Origin: Rouxiella sp. WC2420 | GTDB taxonomy: Bacteria; Pseudomonadota; Gammaproteobacteria; Enterobacterales; Enterobacteriaceae | Reading direction: 5' to 3' | Assembly: GCF_041200025.1 (NCBI RefSeq) | Contig: NZ_CP165628.1 | Location: forward strand, 2,728,001 to 2,792,000 | DNA length: 64,000 nt | In this document: positions 8,491 through 16,152 of the stretch, piece by piece | Layout of the letters: each line of letters starts with the position of its first letter | Numbering within the stretch: the first letter of the stretch is position 1 | The notes under the pieces: generated by a model | What the model was told of the DNA's origin: nothing | Databases searched by the model: none | The model's input: only the letters and a program-made list of their open reading frames with translations | Translations under genes and position numbers: made by a program

Positions 8491-9414
8491 TCAATGAACC
8501 AGCATCAGCGGGCGATTGTCTTGCGTTCTCTTGACCATTAATGACAGCAAAATGTCTTTTACCGCCTGCGCGGGTGGCGACAGAGATAAATGGTCAGACA
8601 TGCAGAACGATAGCGGGGCCTGAATGCCCGGAGAAACAATACGCGACAGCCAGACACCCGGCTGTGCGGCCATCGCGCGGGCGGCAGATTCCGGCAAAAT
8701 AGTCACCCCCAGACCATTGAGCACTGCGGCATTCAGCGTGGAAGGCGATTCTATTTCGGCAATGATATTGGCTTTGAGCTTTTCACGCAGCAGCGTTTCA
8801 TCCACCAGCCGACGTACCACGTTATAGGGCCGTGGCATGAACAAATCGCGTTTGACCACCTCGGCAAGGTCGATAGATGGCCCCGGTGTGGCGACTGCAG
8901 CCGAACCGACCAGGAACAACTCCTCTTTCATAAGCGGGACGAATGACAGGCCGTGTACAGGCTTATCGCCATAAATCACCGCCATATCCATGCGGCCATT
9001 CATGATTTGCTCACTCATCGGCGAACCAAAGTTCTCGTTGAGATACAAGACGATACCTGGATGCTGCGTTTTCACGGCTTGAATCAACGGCATGGCCAGC
9101 AACGAGGCGGCGGTAAAGGGGGCCAGCCCCACAGAAACGGAGCCGCCCAACGCACTCCCCGCACTATCTACGGCACTCTGCGCCTGCTCGCATTGACGCA
9201 AAATAGTTTGCGCGTGGGTGTAGAGAATTTTACCGGCTTCAGTCGGCGTCACCCCGCGTTTAGTACGGATCAGCAACTGTTGATCAAGCTCGCTTTCCAG
9301 CGCCGCCAGCTGTTGGCTTAACGCCGGTTGCGCAATGTGCAACACTTCGGCTGCCTGCGTCAGGCTGCCGATGTCCACGATTTTAACGTAATACTTTAAA
9401 CGCCGGAGATTCAT
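8491..9414 (-). CDS. nac: LysR-type nitrogen assimilation regulator Nac
   Basis: This 307-aa LysR protein has an N-terminal half nearly identical to E. coli/Klebsiella Nac: RRLKYYVKIVDIGSLTQAAEVLHIAQPALSQQ, with TPTEAGKILYTHA after the helix-turn-helix. Nac is made under nitrogen limitation from a sigma-54/NtrC promoter and links NtrC to sigma-70 genes for using poor nitrogen sources. A sigma-54-type promoter lies upstream (9456-9470). The effector domain diverges more than the DNA-binding domain, so a Nac paralogue cannot be excluded. GAGG stands six bases before the ATG. Confidence 0.85.
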   Translation of the reverse strand: MNLRRLKYYVKIVDIGSLTQAAEVLHIAQPALSQQLAALESELDQQLLIRTKRGVTPTEAGKILYTHAQTILRQCEQAQSAVDSAGSALGGSVSVGLAPFTAASLLAMPLIQAVKTQHPGIVLYLNENFGSPMSEQIMNGRMDMAVIYGDKPVHGLSFVPLMKEELFLVGSAAVATPGPSIDLAEVVKRDLFMPRPYNVVRRLVDETLLREKLKANIIAEIESPSTLNAAVLNGLGVTILPESAARAMAAQPGVWLSRIVSPGIQAPLSFCMSDHLSLSPPAQAVKDILLSLMVKRTQDNRPLMLVH

Positions 9415-9455
9415 AGTTGACCTCGTTGAAAATGCCCTTACCTAATAAGGTAATA

Positions 9456-9470
9456 GCAATTTTCGGGCCA
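9456..9470 (-). promoter_or_regulatory. sigma-54 promoter of nac
   Basis: On the minus strand the sequence reads TGGCCC-GAAAA-TTGC, matching the sigma-54 -24/-12 consensus TGGCAC-N5-TTGC in 9 of 10 fixed positions and with exact spacing. Transcription would begin about 30 bases before the nac ATG at 9414. A sigma-54 promoter is the known arrangement for nac in Klebsiella and E. coli. Confidence 0.75.
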
Positions 9471-9612
9471 CATGCTTTATCAGCGCGCATATTTCTCCTT
9501 AATAAGCACCTAATTAAGGAAAACTCAGGTTTTGATCATAAGTAAAGCCGATGGACTGATTTTAATCTGCTCCAACATCAATCCCCCTGCCATCCTCGCC
9601 CCGCCGTTTCCA

Positions 9613-9629
9613 CGCACCTATTTAGTGCA
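9613..9629. promoter_or_regulatory. candidate NtrC enhancer site upstream of nac
   Basis: The 17 bases read CGCACC-TATTT-AGTGCA, matching the NtrC dyad TGCACC-N5-GGTGCA at 10 of 12 arm positions. The site lies about 150 bp upstream of the sigma-54 promoter, a normal enhancer distance. No equally good second site was seen nearby. Confidence 0.55.
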
Positions 9630-9838
9630 GTCTCTGTTATCAATAAATTTTTGTGATGTTTTGTGCGTGGCAAATTGCACGGCGCCGAGCTGTTACCCTA
9701 AAGTCCAGGATATAGGTGCTTACTTTTAAGCATTTTTTACATATTAGACAATCGCTTAAGATGAAACTCACTAAGCCTATCTTTGCGCTATCTTTTAAAG
9801 TGCTTTCATTGAACAAACTTGCAGTACTGGAGAACATC

Positions 9839-10699
9839 ATGACCCAGAAAATTAAGCAGCAGTACAAGGCGTATCGCGACGATATTCGAGATTTGCAAAC
9901 GCGCAGACCGGTTCCGGGTCCGCAGCTGGAACAGCTCGATCCTTTCCTGTTTTTAAATCACCACGGTCCGCAGGTCTATGCACCGGACAACCTCGGGCTG
10001 CCTTTTGGCCCTCATCCTCATCGCGGATTCGAGACTGTAACCTTTATTCTACGCGGTGAACTTTCTCATAAAGACACCGGTGGTCATGAAAGTATTATTG
10101 GCGCAGGCGGCATGCAGTGGATGACTGCCGGCTCTGGTTTGATCCACTCCGAGCTTTCTCCAGAGTCATTTAAAAAGCACGGCGGCGAACTTGAGATTTT
10201 GCAGCTTTGGATTAACCTCCCTGCCCGTTTCAAAATGACCGCTCCTAGCTACGTTGGGCTGCAGGCGGCAGATATTCCGCAAATTCCGTTGAGCAAAGGC
10301 CAAGGCTGGGTCAGTCTGATTTCCGGCGAAGTCGCGGGTATTTCAGGCCCGATCAATAGCCTGACCGGCGTTACCATGATGACGGTTCAGCTTGCGGCAG
10401 GCAGTGAGATCACACTAGACGCTCCTGCAGCGCGGGAAGTTTTCCTGTACACCGTAAAAGGTCGGCTTGAAATTGGCGACCAACCCGCTGAGGCCTGGCA
10501 TTTGATTGAGCTGGATGGCTCAGACGACAGTGTCACTATCAAAGCCCTGGAAGATGCCGTATTGCTGTTTGGCCATGCCGATAAAATCAAAGAGCCGATG
10601 GTCTCGCACGGACCTTTCGTGATGAATACCGTGCAGGAAATCAATCAGGCTATTTTGGATTATCAGGCAGGTAAATTTAACGTGAGGCTCGATGGCTAA
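9839..10699 (+). CDS. pirin family protein
   Basis: The protein is 286 aa with the bicupin pirin fold. The metal-binding motif is FGPHPHRGFETVTFILRGE, followed by DTGGHESIIGAGGMQWMTAGSGLIHSE, which supplies the remaining histidines and glutamate. Related bacterial pirins (YhhW, YhaK) are cytoplasmic iron proteins, some with quercetin 2,3-dioxygenase activity. The start is the ATG at 9839, with GGAG eight bases upstream; the frame is open further up but there is no start with a ribosome site. It stands alone on the plus strand, divergent from nac. Confidence 0.9.
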   Translation: MTQKIKQQYKAYRDDIRDLQTRRPVPGPQLEQLDPFLFLNHHGPQVYAPDNLGLPFGPHPHRGFETVTFILRGELSHKDTGGHESIIGAGGMQWMTAGSGLIHSELSPESFKKHGGELEILQLWINLPARFKMTAPSYVGLQAADIPQIPLSKGQGWVSLISGEVAGISGPINSLTGVTMMTVQLAAGSEITLDAPAAREVFLYTVKGRLEIGDQPAEAWHLIELDGSDDSVTIKALEDAVLLFGHADKIKEPMVSHGPFVMNTVQEINQAILDYQAGKFNVRLDG

Positions 10700-10738
10700 C
10701 TTTTTGCACCGGTTATTATCAAGGTGACTTATTTCAAC

Positions 10739-10780
10739 AATCCTCAATAATTACAGTCCAGGTTGCAGTGGCTGAGGATT
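10739..10780 (+). repeat. inverted repeat downstream of pirin
   Basis: AATCCTCA (10739-10746) and TGAGGATT (10773-10780) form perfect 8-base arms around a 26-base loop. There is no T-run after it, so it is at best a weak terminator for the pirin gene. A second dyad, ACCGGTTAT near 10708 and ATAACCGGT near 10829, surrounds it. Confidence 0.35.
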
Positions 10781-10908
10781 AATGCCTATATAGTTAGCCT
10801 GCTAGGCAATATTTCAAGCCTGAGACTGATAACCGGTTAAGGAGGTTAAAGATAATCAGATTCCCTATTATTTATCCGAATGTCATTGACCTACCAAAGG
10901 AGTTATTC

Positions 10909-11385
10909 ATGAAATTCTCAAAATATATCGCCGTAATATGCCTATGTTCAGCCACGCTGGCCACTTCGTCTGTGATGGCAGCAGAGGTCAGTCAGGCCGA
11001 TTTAATGGCTGCTGCCGTTAAGCTGGGGCATGAATACGACAGTCATTATGCCGCCAAAGATCCTGACGCCATGGCGGCACTCTATGCAACAGATGGGGTG
11101 CTGATTTCACCCAAGGGTCCAGTGGTGAGTGGCCTACCCGCACTGCACGATTATTACGTCAAACGTTTTGCATCCGGCGCCAAGGGCCATTCAATCAAGA
11201 TTGAACAGGTGTACCTGAAGGGAGACGGCGGCTACTCAATCGCCGATTTCTCTGTGACTGTCCCCGGAAAAAATGGCAAGCTTCACAGAGAAAGTGGCAA
11301 AATTGTGGCCATCTATCAGCATAATGCGCAAGGCTGGCACTTGAGCCTGGTAGAACCCACGGTTGCAGAAAGTGCTAACGGCTAA
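10909..11385 (+). CDS. secreted SnoaL-like (NTF2 fold, DUF4440-type) protein
   Basis: This 158-aa protein has a typical Sec signal peptide (residues 1-25, ending VMA-AEV). The rest is one NTF2/SnoaL-like domain, with the hallmark HYAAKDPDAMAALYATDGVLISPKGPVVSG and a final KIVAIYQHNAQGWHLSLVEPTV. Such domains bind small ligands or act as isomerases or hydrolases; the periplasmic function is unknown. The ribosome site AAGGAG lies eight bases before the ATG. It stands alone between pirin and the kinase-like gene. Confidence 0.75.
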   Translation: MKFSKYIAVICLCSATLATSSVMAAEVSQADLMAAAVKLGHEYDSHYAAKDPDAMAALYATDGVLISPKGPVVSGLPALHDYYVKRFASGAKGHSIKIEQVYLKGDGGYSIADFSVTVPGKNGKLHRESGKIVAIYQHNAQGWHLSLVEPTVAESANG

Positions 11386-11542
11386 GCGTTGTCAAACCGT
11401 GCGAGCAGGGAATAATGCTGGTCGCAAGGTTTATTGTGATACCAATGTCTGCTTCGACAGATCTTATAATTTGGCAATATTCAGGGACGAAGCATGGCGC
11501 TCAAACTCCAAAACGAGTGATTTGCCATAAGTGAGGTAAACC

Positions 11543-12043
11543 ATGAATCATGTTTCACTGACAGACCAGCCGACCCTGCATCTTTTATGTGGAAAAATTG
11601 CGTCAGGAAAATCAACGCTATCAGCCCGACTGGCAGCAGATTCAGGCACGATAGTGATTGCTGAAGACACTTGGCTCACGGCACTCTTTGCTGAAGAAAT
11701 GCATTCGGTAGCTGATTATGTTCGCTGCTCGGCGAAACTTAAGATGGCAATGAAACCACATCTGATTTCGTTACTCCGCGCCGGGGTGTCGGTGGTGCTA
11801 GATTTTCCTGCAAACACCGTCACAAATCGTGAATGGATGAAGAGCATCATCCGAGACTCGGCGGCAAATCACTGTTTACACTATCTCAAGGTTCCCGATG
11901 AGGTCTGTAAATCCCGTTTGCGCGCGCGCAATGAAGCAGCTGCGCATGACTTTTCAGCTACCGATGAACAGTTTGATTTAATTACGCGTTACTTTCAGGA
12001 GCCAGGCGCTGACGAGGGTTTTAACATCGTCGAGTACGCTTGA
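11543..12043 (+). CDS. P-loop kinase-like ATP-binding protein
   Basis: This 166-aa cytoplasmic protein has Walker A GKIASGKST at residues 17-25 and a Walker-B-like SVVLDFPANT (about 88-97). A C-terminal lid region RLRARNEAAAHDFSATDEQFD is typical of small-molecule kinases of the AAA_33/zeta-toxin-like group. The Walker B aspartate followed by a start-nucleotide-kinase layout suggests phosphorylation of a metabolite. GAGGT precedes the ATG. The stop lies 26 bases before the next start, so the two are likely one transcript. Substrate unknown. Confidence 0.7.
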   Translation: MNHVSLTDQPTLHLLCGKIASGKSTLSARLAADSGTIVIAEDTWLTALFAEEMHSVADYVRCSAKLKMAMKPHLISLLRAGVSVVLDFPANTVTNREWMKSIIRDSAANHCLHYLKVPDEVCKSRLRARNEAAAHDFSATDEQFDLITRYFQEPGADEGFNIVEYA

Positions 12044-12069
12044 CGCGGGTCATCAATGGGAGAAAGCGC

Positions 12070-12657
12070 ATGTCGATGGGTCTGCAAGATATAGATAGCT
12101 CATCTTGGGCACAGCTTGAAGTCGCGGGAAGATCCCCAAACTCTGCTTTTCGCTATGTGAATTTCTGTTCGGTAGATGCCCAAAGCAGGCCTCAGGCGAG
12201 AATGGTGGTATTACGTTGCGCAGACAAATTAGCTCGGAAACTGGAATTTCACACCGATGCGCGCAGCCCAAAATGGCTGGAGATTTCCGCTAATCCCAAC
12301 GTGACAATACTGGGATACTGTCACCAGACGCGACTACAGCTACGACTGACAGGAACCGTTGAACTGCATGCTCCCGAGAGTCAAGTGGCTGAAAAAGCAT
12401 GGAGTAAATTATCCCCACACACGCAAAACACCTATGCAGCCGGGCCTCCTGGTGATGGGCTGGCCTTTGACGCGGCAGATAAAAATGCCGAACCAGCACC
12501 TTCTGTTACCGCAGATGGAAAAGCCAATTTCGGCGTGTTAATTGTGAAGGTCAGCATGCTGGATTGGTACCAGCTTAAAAGAGAAAACAATCAGCGAGCA
12601 CTGCTGACCTACACTGATTCGGGCATCTGTGCGAGCAGTCAATGGATTAACCCGTGA
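12070..12657 (+). CDS. pyridoxamine 5'-phosphate oxidase-like FMN-binding protein
   Basis: The protein is 195 aa from the ATG at 12070 (GGGAG upstream). An upstream TTG at 12040, overlapping the previous stop, is less likely. The split-barrel FMN-binding fold shows in SRPQARMVVLRC, LEFHTDARSPKWLEI and LTGTVELH. The C-terminal DWYQLKRENNQRALLTY resembles the dimer and substrate region of PdxH and Alr4036-type proteins. It probably binds FMN and oxidises or reduces a small substrate. True PdxH is longer at the C-terminus and ends in RLxP, so this is a paralogue. Confidence 0.75.
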   Translation: MSMGLQDIDSSSWAQLEVAGRSPNSAFRYVNFCSVDAQSRPQARMVVLRCADKLARKLEFHTDARSPKWLEISANPNVTILGYCHQTRLQLRLTGTVELHAPESQVAEKAWSKLSPHTQNTYAAGPPGDGLAFDAADKNAEPAPSVTADGKANFGVLIVKVSMLDWYQLKRENNQRALLTYTDSGICASSQWINP

Positions 12658-12664
12658 CAGTCGC

Positions 12665-13459
12665 TTAGGCAATCGACCGCAGCACGCCGCCATCAACTCG
12701 CAGCGACGCGCCGGTTGTTGCCGAGGCTTTTTCGCTGCAAATGTAGGTAATCATTGCGGCAATTTCATCCGGGGTTGAAAAACGCTGAATTACCGATGAA
12801 GGTCGTGCATGCTCAAAGAACTCGCGTTCTATAACCGAAGCATCCACGTCACGGCTCTTCGCCATCTCGGCCACAAATCCTCCCACACCTTCCGAAGATG
12901 TTGGTCCCGGCAGCACGCTATTTACAGTCACACCCGTGCCGGAGAGAGTTTCTGCAAGCCCACGCGCTACCGCCAACTGGGCGGTTTTGGTCATCCCGTA
13001 GTGGATCATCTCGGTCGGAATTTGCAGTGCCGATTCGCTGGATACAAAAACGATCCTTCCCCAGTTACGCGAACGCATACTTTCGACATAATGACGGGAA
13101 ACTCTGATCCCGCTTAACACATTGGTCTCGAAAAATCGTAACCAGTCCTGGTCGGAAATCTCTGCAAAGGCTTTAGGCTCAAAGATGCCCAAATTATTGA
13201 CCAGCACATCAATTTCAGGCAGCTGTTTGAACAATACTTCACAGCCCTGTGCGGTGCTCAAATCCGCGACAACGCCCGAAACTTGTGCTCCCGGCACTTC
13301 GTTCTTAATCAACGCCACCGCACTGTCAACACGAGACTGAGTGCGGCCATTGACCGTGACACTGGCACCTTCGGCGGCTAAAGCGCGTGCAGAAGCCAAT
13401 CCGATACCGGCCGTTGAGCCCGTTACCAGCGCGCGCTTATTTTTTAATCCCAGGTCCAT
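12665..13459 (-). CDS. short-chain dehydrogenase/reductase
   Basis: This 264-aa classical SDR has cofactor motif TGSTAGIG (residues 14-21), NNLGIFEPK in the position of NNAG, the catalytic serine in FVSSESA, YGMTK as the catalytic Tyr/Lys pair and a C-terminal TTGASLRVDGG. The preference is probably NADP(H), given the NGR after strand two. It converges on the FMN-binding gene with only seven bases between stops. AGGAG lies seven bases before the ATG. Substrate unknown. Confidence 0.87.
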   Translation of the reverse strand: MDLGLKNKRALVTGSTAGIGLASARALAAEGASVTVNGRTQSRVDSAVALIKNEVPGAQVSGVVADLSTAQGCEVLFKQLPEIDVLVNNLGIFEPKAFAEISDQDWLRFFETNVLSGIRVSRHYVESMRSRNWGRIVFVSSESALQIPTEMIHYGMTKTAQLAVARGLAETLSGTGVTVNSVLPGPTSSEGVGGFVAEMAKSRDVDASVIEREFFEHARPSSVIQRFSTPDEIAAMITYICSEKASATTGASLRVDGGVLRSIA

Positions 13460-13853
13460 AACTATCTCCTAATTATTTGTAAAACATAACCATTCAGGAC
13501 TATAAACCTCGACGTAGAGATTATTAAGCCATCAATATTACTTAACAAACTGCCTTTAAGTATTGTCGCAAACCCCATCGGGATCCTGCTTTATATTGAG
13601 GTTAACGTGCTGTCGCAGAGTGTTTAAGGAGATGGATTATTGGTAGTTTATTAATTCTATACAGCAGGAAAATAACCACTCGGCATTTTTAGTACTCACT
13701 AAAAAATTATAAATTCATCAAATCTTTTACAGGAGTCAGAGTGGATATTAAAACACTCCGTTGATAGCTTTAAATCAAGAGTAACATTAGCGAATTACAT
13801 GTATTGAGGTGAGTAATCATAAAATCTTTATCAAAATATTTATTCTAGTCATT
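13460..13853. other. gene-free AT-rich stretch
   Basis: Between the SDR start and the hairpin after the small peptide gene I find no convincing gene. Short frames with start codons exist (for example ATG at 13633, stopping after three further codons) but none continues. Base composition is clearly AT-richer than the flanking genes, as in the following 14.1-14.7 kb stretch, consistent with acquired or decayed DNA. Confidence 0.5.
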
Positions 13854-13889
13854 CTGTTACCAGCCAGAAAATTAAATGGCCGGTAACAG
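13854..13889 (-). terminator. stem-loop after the GG-leader peptide gene
   Basis: CTGTTACC and GGTAACAG form perfect 8-base arms, extended by a GCC/GGC inner stem, around an AT-rich loop. It starts 30 bases after the peptide gene's stop on the minus strand. The trailing sequence is AT-rich but lacks a pure T-run, so termination efficiency is uncertain. Confidence 0.5.
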
Positions 13890-13918
13890 AGTGTGGCAAG
13901 CAACAGTTTGCTCGCTTT

Positions 13919-14098
13919 CTAAAGATGAAGAATACCGCCCAGGCCTAGCAGGGATGACAAGCCAGAAACCAGCCCATCGACTCCGGCACCGAGGTCGACA
14001 TCAGCTTTAATGATTGGCGACAGATCTAGCACAAAACCACCACTCACCTGCTCAATTTCATCCAGCGAAAGTTCACGTAATCCGTTGTCATTGTTCAT
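13919..14098 (-). CDS. class II microcin/bacteriocin-like precursor with double-glycine leader
   Basis: This 59-codon gene was found by reading the minus strand. A textbook GGAGG ribosome site lies eight bases before its ATG. Residues 1-21 form a double-glycine leader (LRELSLDEIEQVSGG, compare the leaders of microcin V and the lactobin/cerein-type class IIb bacteriocins). The remaining 38 residues start FVLDLSPIIKADVDLG and end in the Gly/Leu-rich hydrophobic GLVSGLSSLLGLGGILHL. Such leaders are cut and exported by C39-peptidase ABC transporters. No transporter, immunity or modification gene is adjacent, so export would need machinery elsewhere, or the locus is an orphan. The mature part is acidic rather than cationic. 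Confidence 0.7.
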   Translation of the reverse strand: MNNDNGLRELSLDEIEQVSGGFVLDLSPIIKADVDLGAGVDGLVSGLSSLLGLGGILHL

Positions 14099-14757
14099 AT
14101 TACTAGCCTCCAGAGGTTAAGTTAACAAGGCTGGAGTCATGAAATAAACATCCCAACCTATGAGTACGCCGCAAGAGATATTTCCCGGAGCGCCTGTCAT
14201 TAAAAATAGGCTATTGATGAATAAAATCAATGTAGATAAAGGCTGAAAACCTGGGTAATTTGCAATCAAACTGATTTAAATAGAAAAATTTACAGACAGC
14301 CTTTGTTGATATATCAACATAAATTGATATTTAGCGTGCTACGCACTTAGTGAAGCCAGCAGCCACATTACTTCATGCCTTTTCAGCCAGCTCTGCAGCC
14401 AGATTAACCCAGGTGATCGCTTCCATTCGCCTGCCGTAGGGAGCGCGCCAGAGAAATTAAGCTTGCTAGAAATTTATTTAATTTTTTTAATCCGCCTAAT
14501 AAGATTTTTAGTAGAACTGCGCGTGACTCCATAACTGAAGAATACATTCAGAACTGTTTACGATTTTGCCGTTTTGCCGAGTTAAAATTATTAATTCTAT
14601 AGCCTATCTTTTAGCGGTGTTTAATCCCTGTTTTGATTTTGACTGATATATCCGCGCCTAAAAATGTTATGCTGCCTACTGTTTCGATGCATTTTTAACT
14701 CATTATTTCACTGGAGATCTCTCCGGGCCACTGCTCATCAAGCCTGGGAACACCGTT
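14099..14757. other. gene-poor AT-rich region upstream of the peptide gene and the SMR exporter
   Basis: No full gene is evident. A 27-codon frame on the minus strand (14117-14200) ends 18 bases before the peptide gene but lacks a ribosome site. Another short minus-strand frame, 14373-14426, reads MEAITWVNLAAELAEKA and may be the decayed tail of a lost gene. A plausible minus-strand promoter (TTGATT, 16 bases, TATTTT) lies roughly 120-150 bp before the peptide ATG. AT content is high throughout. Confidence 0.45.
14305..14318. promoter_or_regulatory. 14-bp perfect palindrome
   Basis: GTTGATATATCAAC is a perfect dyad, followed two bases later by another half-like AAATTGATAT. It is about 210 bp upstream of the peptide gene. 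It could be an operator of an unknown repressor. It is not an FNR box, because the two half sites are two bases apart rather than four. Confidence 0.3.
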
Positions 14758-15087
14758 ATGACTTATATTTATCTCTTTATTGCCATCATCTCTGAGGTTA
14801 TCGCCACCAGCTCGTTAAAAGCCTCAGAAGGATTCACCCGCTTTTACCCTTCTGTTGCCGTCGTCGTTGGCTACATCATTTCCTTTATTCTGCTATCACT
14901 GGTGTTAAAGTCGATGCCAGTCGGGATCGCCTACGCCATCTGGGCGGGTATGGGGATTGTATTGGTCGCCTGCGCCGGTTTTGTTTTCTTTGGCCAAAAA
15001 CTTGATGGCTACGCGATAGGTGGCATGGTGTTTATTATCGTCGGTGTGCTGATGATCAATCTGCTGTCAAAAACCGCAGGTCATTAA
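14758..15087 (+). CDS. small multidrug resistance exporter (EmrE-like)
   Basis: This 109-aa protein has four hydrophobic helices. The essential membrane glutamate is at residue 13 (IAIISEVIATSSLKASEGFTR, aligned with EmrE Glu14), and GIAYAIWAGMGIVL and FFGQKLD are SMR hallmarks. SMR proteins work as dual-topology dimers exporting lipophilic cations in exchange for protons. It resembles EmrE more than SugE/Gdx, and no guanidine riboswitch was seen upstream. Its stop overlaps the convergent LysR gene by four bases. Confidence 0.9.
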   Translation: MTYIYLFIAIISEVIATSSLKASEGFTRFYPSVAVVVGYIISFILLSLVLKSMPVGIAYAIWAGMGIVLVACAGFVFFGQKLDGYAIGGMVFIIVGVLMINLLSKTAGH

Positions 15088-15986
15088 CCTGCTGATTTTA
15101 CTGATAACACGGCTTCAACGTGCTCGATAAACAGCTTCACGCTCTGATTTTTGATGAGTTTATGCCAGCACAGTGTCAGTTCGGTCACCGCCAGCGGATC
15201 TTCCATTTCCCGAAAAACCACCTCTTTTATTAATAGAGAACGCTGTGAGTCGGGAACGATGGCAATTCCCATCCCCATTGCCACCAGCGCAGTCGCAACG
15301 TTGACCTCTTTGGTCAAATGCGTGCTGTGTGGCACCAGTCCCTTGCGCTGGAAAATATTGGCCACCGCGCCTCCCAGGCCAACCCCGGTTGGATCGTCAT
15401 GCAGAATCAATGATTCGCTTGCTAAATCCTCAGCGCTAATACTTTTTTTGCTGGCCAATGGATGATTCGCAGGCAAAACCACATTCAACTTATTACAAAC
15501 CAAATCCTTAAAAGCCAGACTGCGATACAGCGGTAACGGTCTGCGGACCAGCGCCAAATCTAACTCTCCCTGCTGCAACAGCATCAGTTGGCGATTGACA
15601 TCGCTCTCCACCGGGATGATATCGATGTCGATATATTGACTTTTAAACTGTCGAATCAGGTTCATTACTGTCGGGTCAAGCACCGACGTTCCCACATAGC
15701 CCAGACGTAAAACACCTTTATAACCGCTGGACAATCTTTTGGCCGTTTGTTGCAGATTTTCAAGCTGACTCACCGCGCGTTGTACATCAACCAGCACCGC
15801 TTGCCCTTCCAGAGTCAGACTAACGTGCCGCTGATTGCGCTCAAACAGTCTGATGTCCAACTCCTTCTCCAACCCTTTGATGTGATTGGTTAGCGCGGGC
15901 TGAGTCATGTTTATTCTGGCGGCAGCCCTGGCGAAGTGCAAAGTCTCTGCCAGCACCACGAAGGATTTGAGTTTTCTTAAGTCCAT
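15084..15986 (-). CDS. LysR-type regulator, probably of the adjacent UbiX/UbiD decarboxylase genes
   Basis: This 300-aa LysR protein has its N-terminal helix-turn-helix in AETLHFARAAARINMTQPALTNHIKGLEKEL and a co-inducer domain from about residue 90. It is divergent from the decarboxylase pair, the classic LysR arrangement. A perfect T-N11-A palindrome sits just upstream of its own start. It probably senses an aromatic acid or a related pathway metabolite. AGGA precedes the ATG. Confidence 0.87.
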   Translation of the reverse strand: MDLRKLKSFVVLAETLHFARAAARINMTQPALTNHIKGLEKELDIRLFERNQRHVSLTLEGQAVLVDVQRAVSQLENLQQTAKRLSSGYKGVLRLGYVGTSVLDPTVMNLIRQFKSQYIDIDIIPVESDVNRQLMLLQQGELDLALVRRPLPLYRSLAFKDLVCNKLNVVLPANHPLASKKSISAEDLASESLILHDDPTGVGLGGAVANIFQRKGLVPHSTHLTKEVNVATALVAMGMGIAIVPDSQRSLLIKEVVFREMEDPLAVTELTLCWHKLIKNQSVKLFIEHVEAVLSVKSAG

Positions 15987-16000
15987 GCCGAATTCCTGTA

Positions 16001-16015
16001 ATAACGATTCGTTAT
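16001..16015. promoter_or_regulatory. LysR-type operator between the regulator and ubiX-like genes
   Basis: ATAACGATTCGTTAT is a perfect palindrome with a T-N11-A core. It lies 15-29 bp before the LysR start and about 140 bp before the ubiX-like gene. That fits a recognition-binding site used for autorepression and for activation of the divergent operon. Confidence 0.55.
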
Positions 16016-16152
16016 CAATAAAGGCTTTTTCTTGATTAGAGTTTTATTATAGCCATTTTATAATTGGCAAATAAATTAATTTGTTAGAAGAAATCCCCAA
16101 GATGCGGCGTTGATAATCTGCGCAGAAACCGGGATGGGATCAAGGAGAACCA

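Noticed and set aside
14305-14318. FNR box upstream of the peptide gene
   Set aside because: TTGAT and ATCAA half sites are two bases apart, not four; kept only as an unexplained palindrome.
14373-14426. 17-codon minus-strand frame MEAITWVNLAAELAEKA
   Set aside because: Too short and no ribosome site; could be the tail of a lost gene but cannot be shown.
14640-14757. Guanidine riboswitch before the SMR exporter
   Set aside because: No pair of ACGR-loop hairpins or ykkC-like features; the protein is EmrE-like rather than Gdx/SugE-like.
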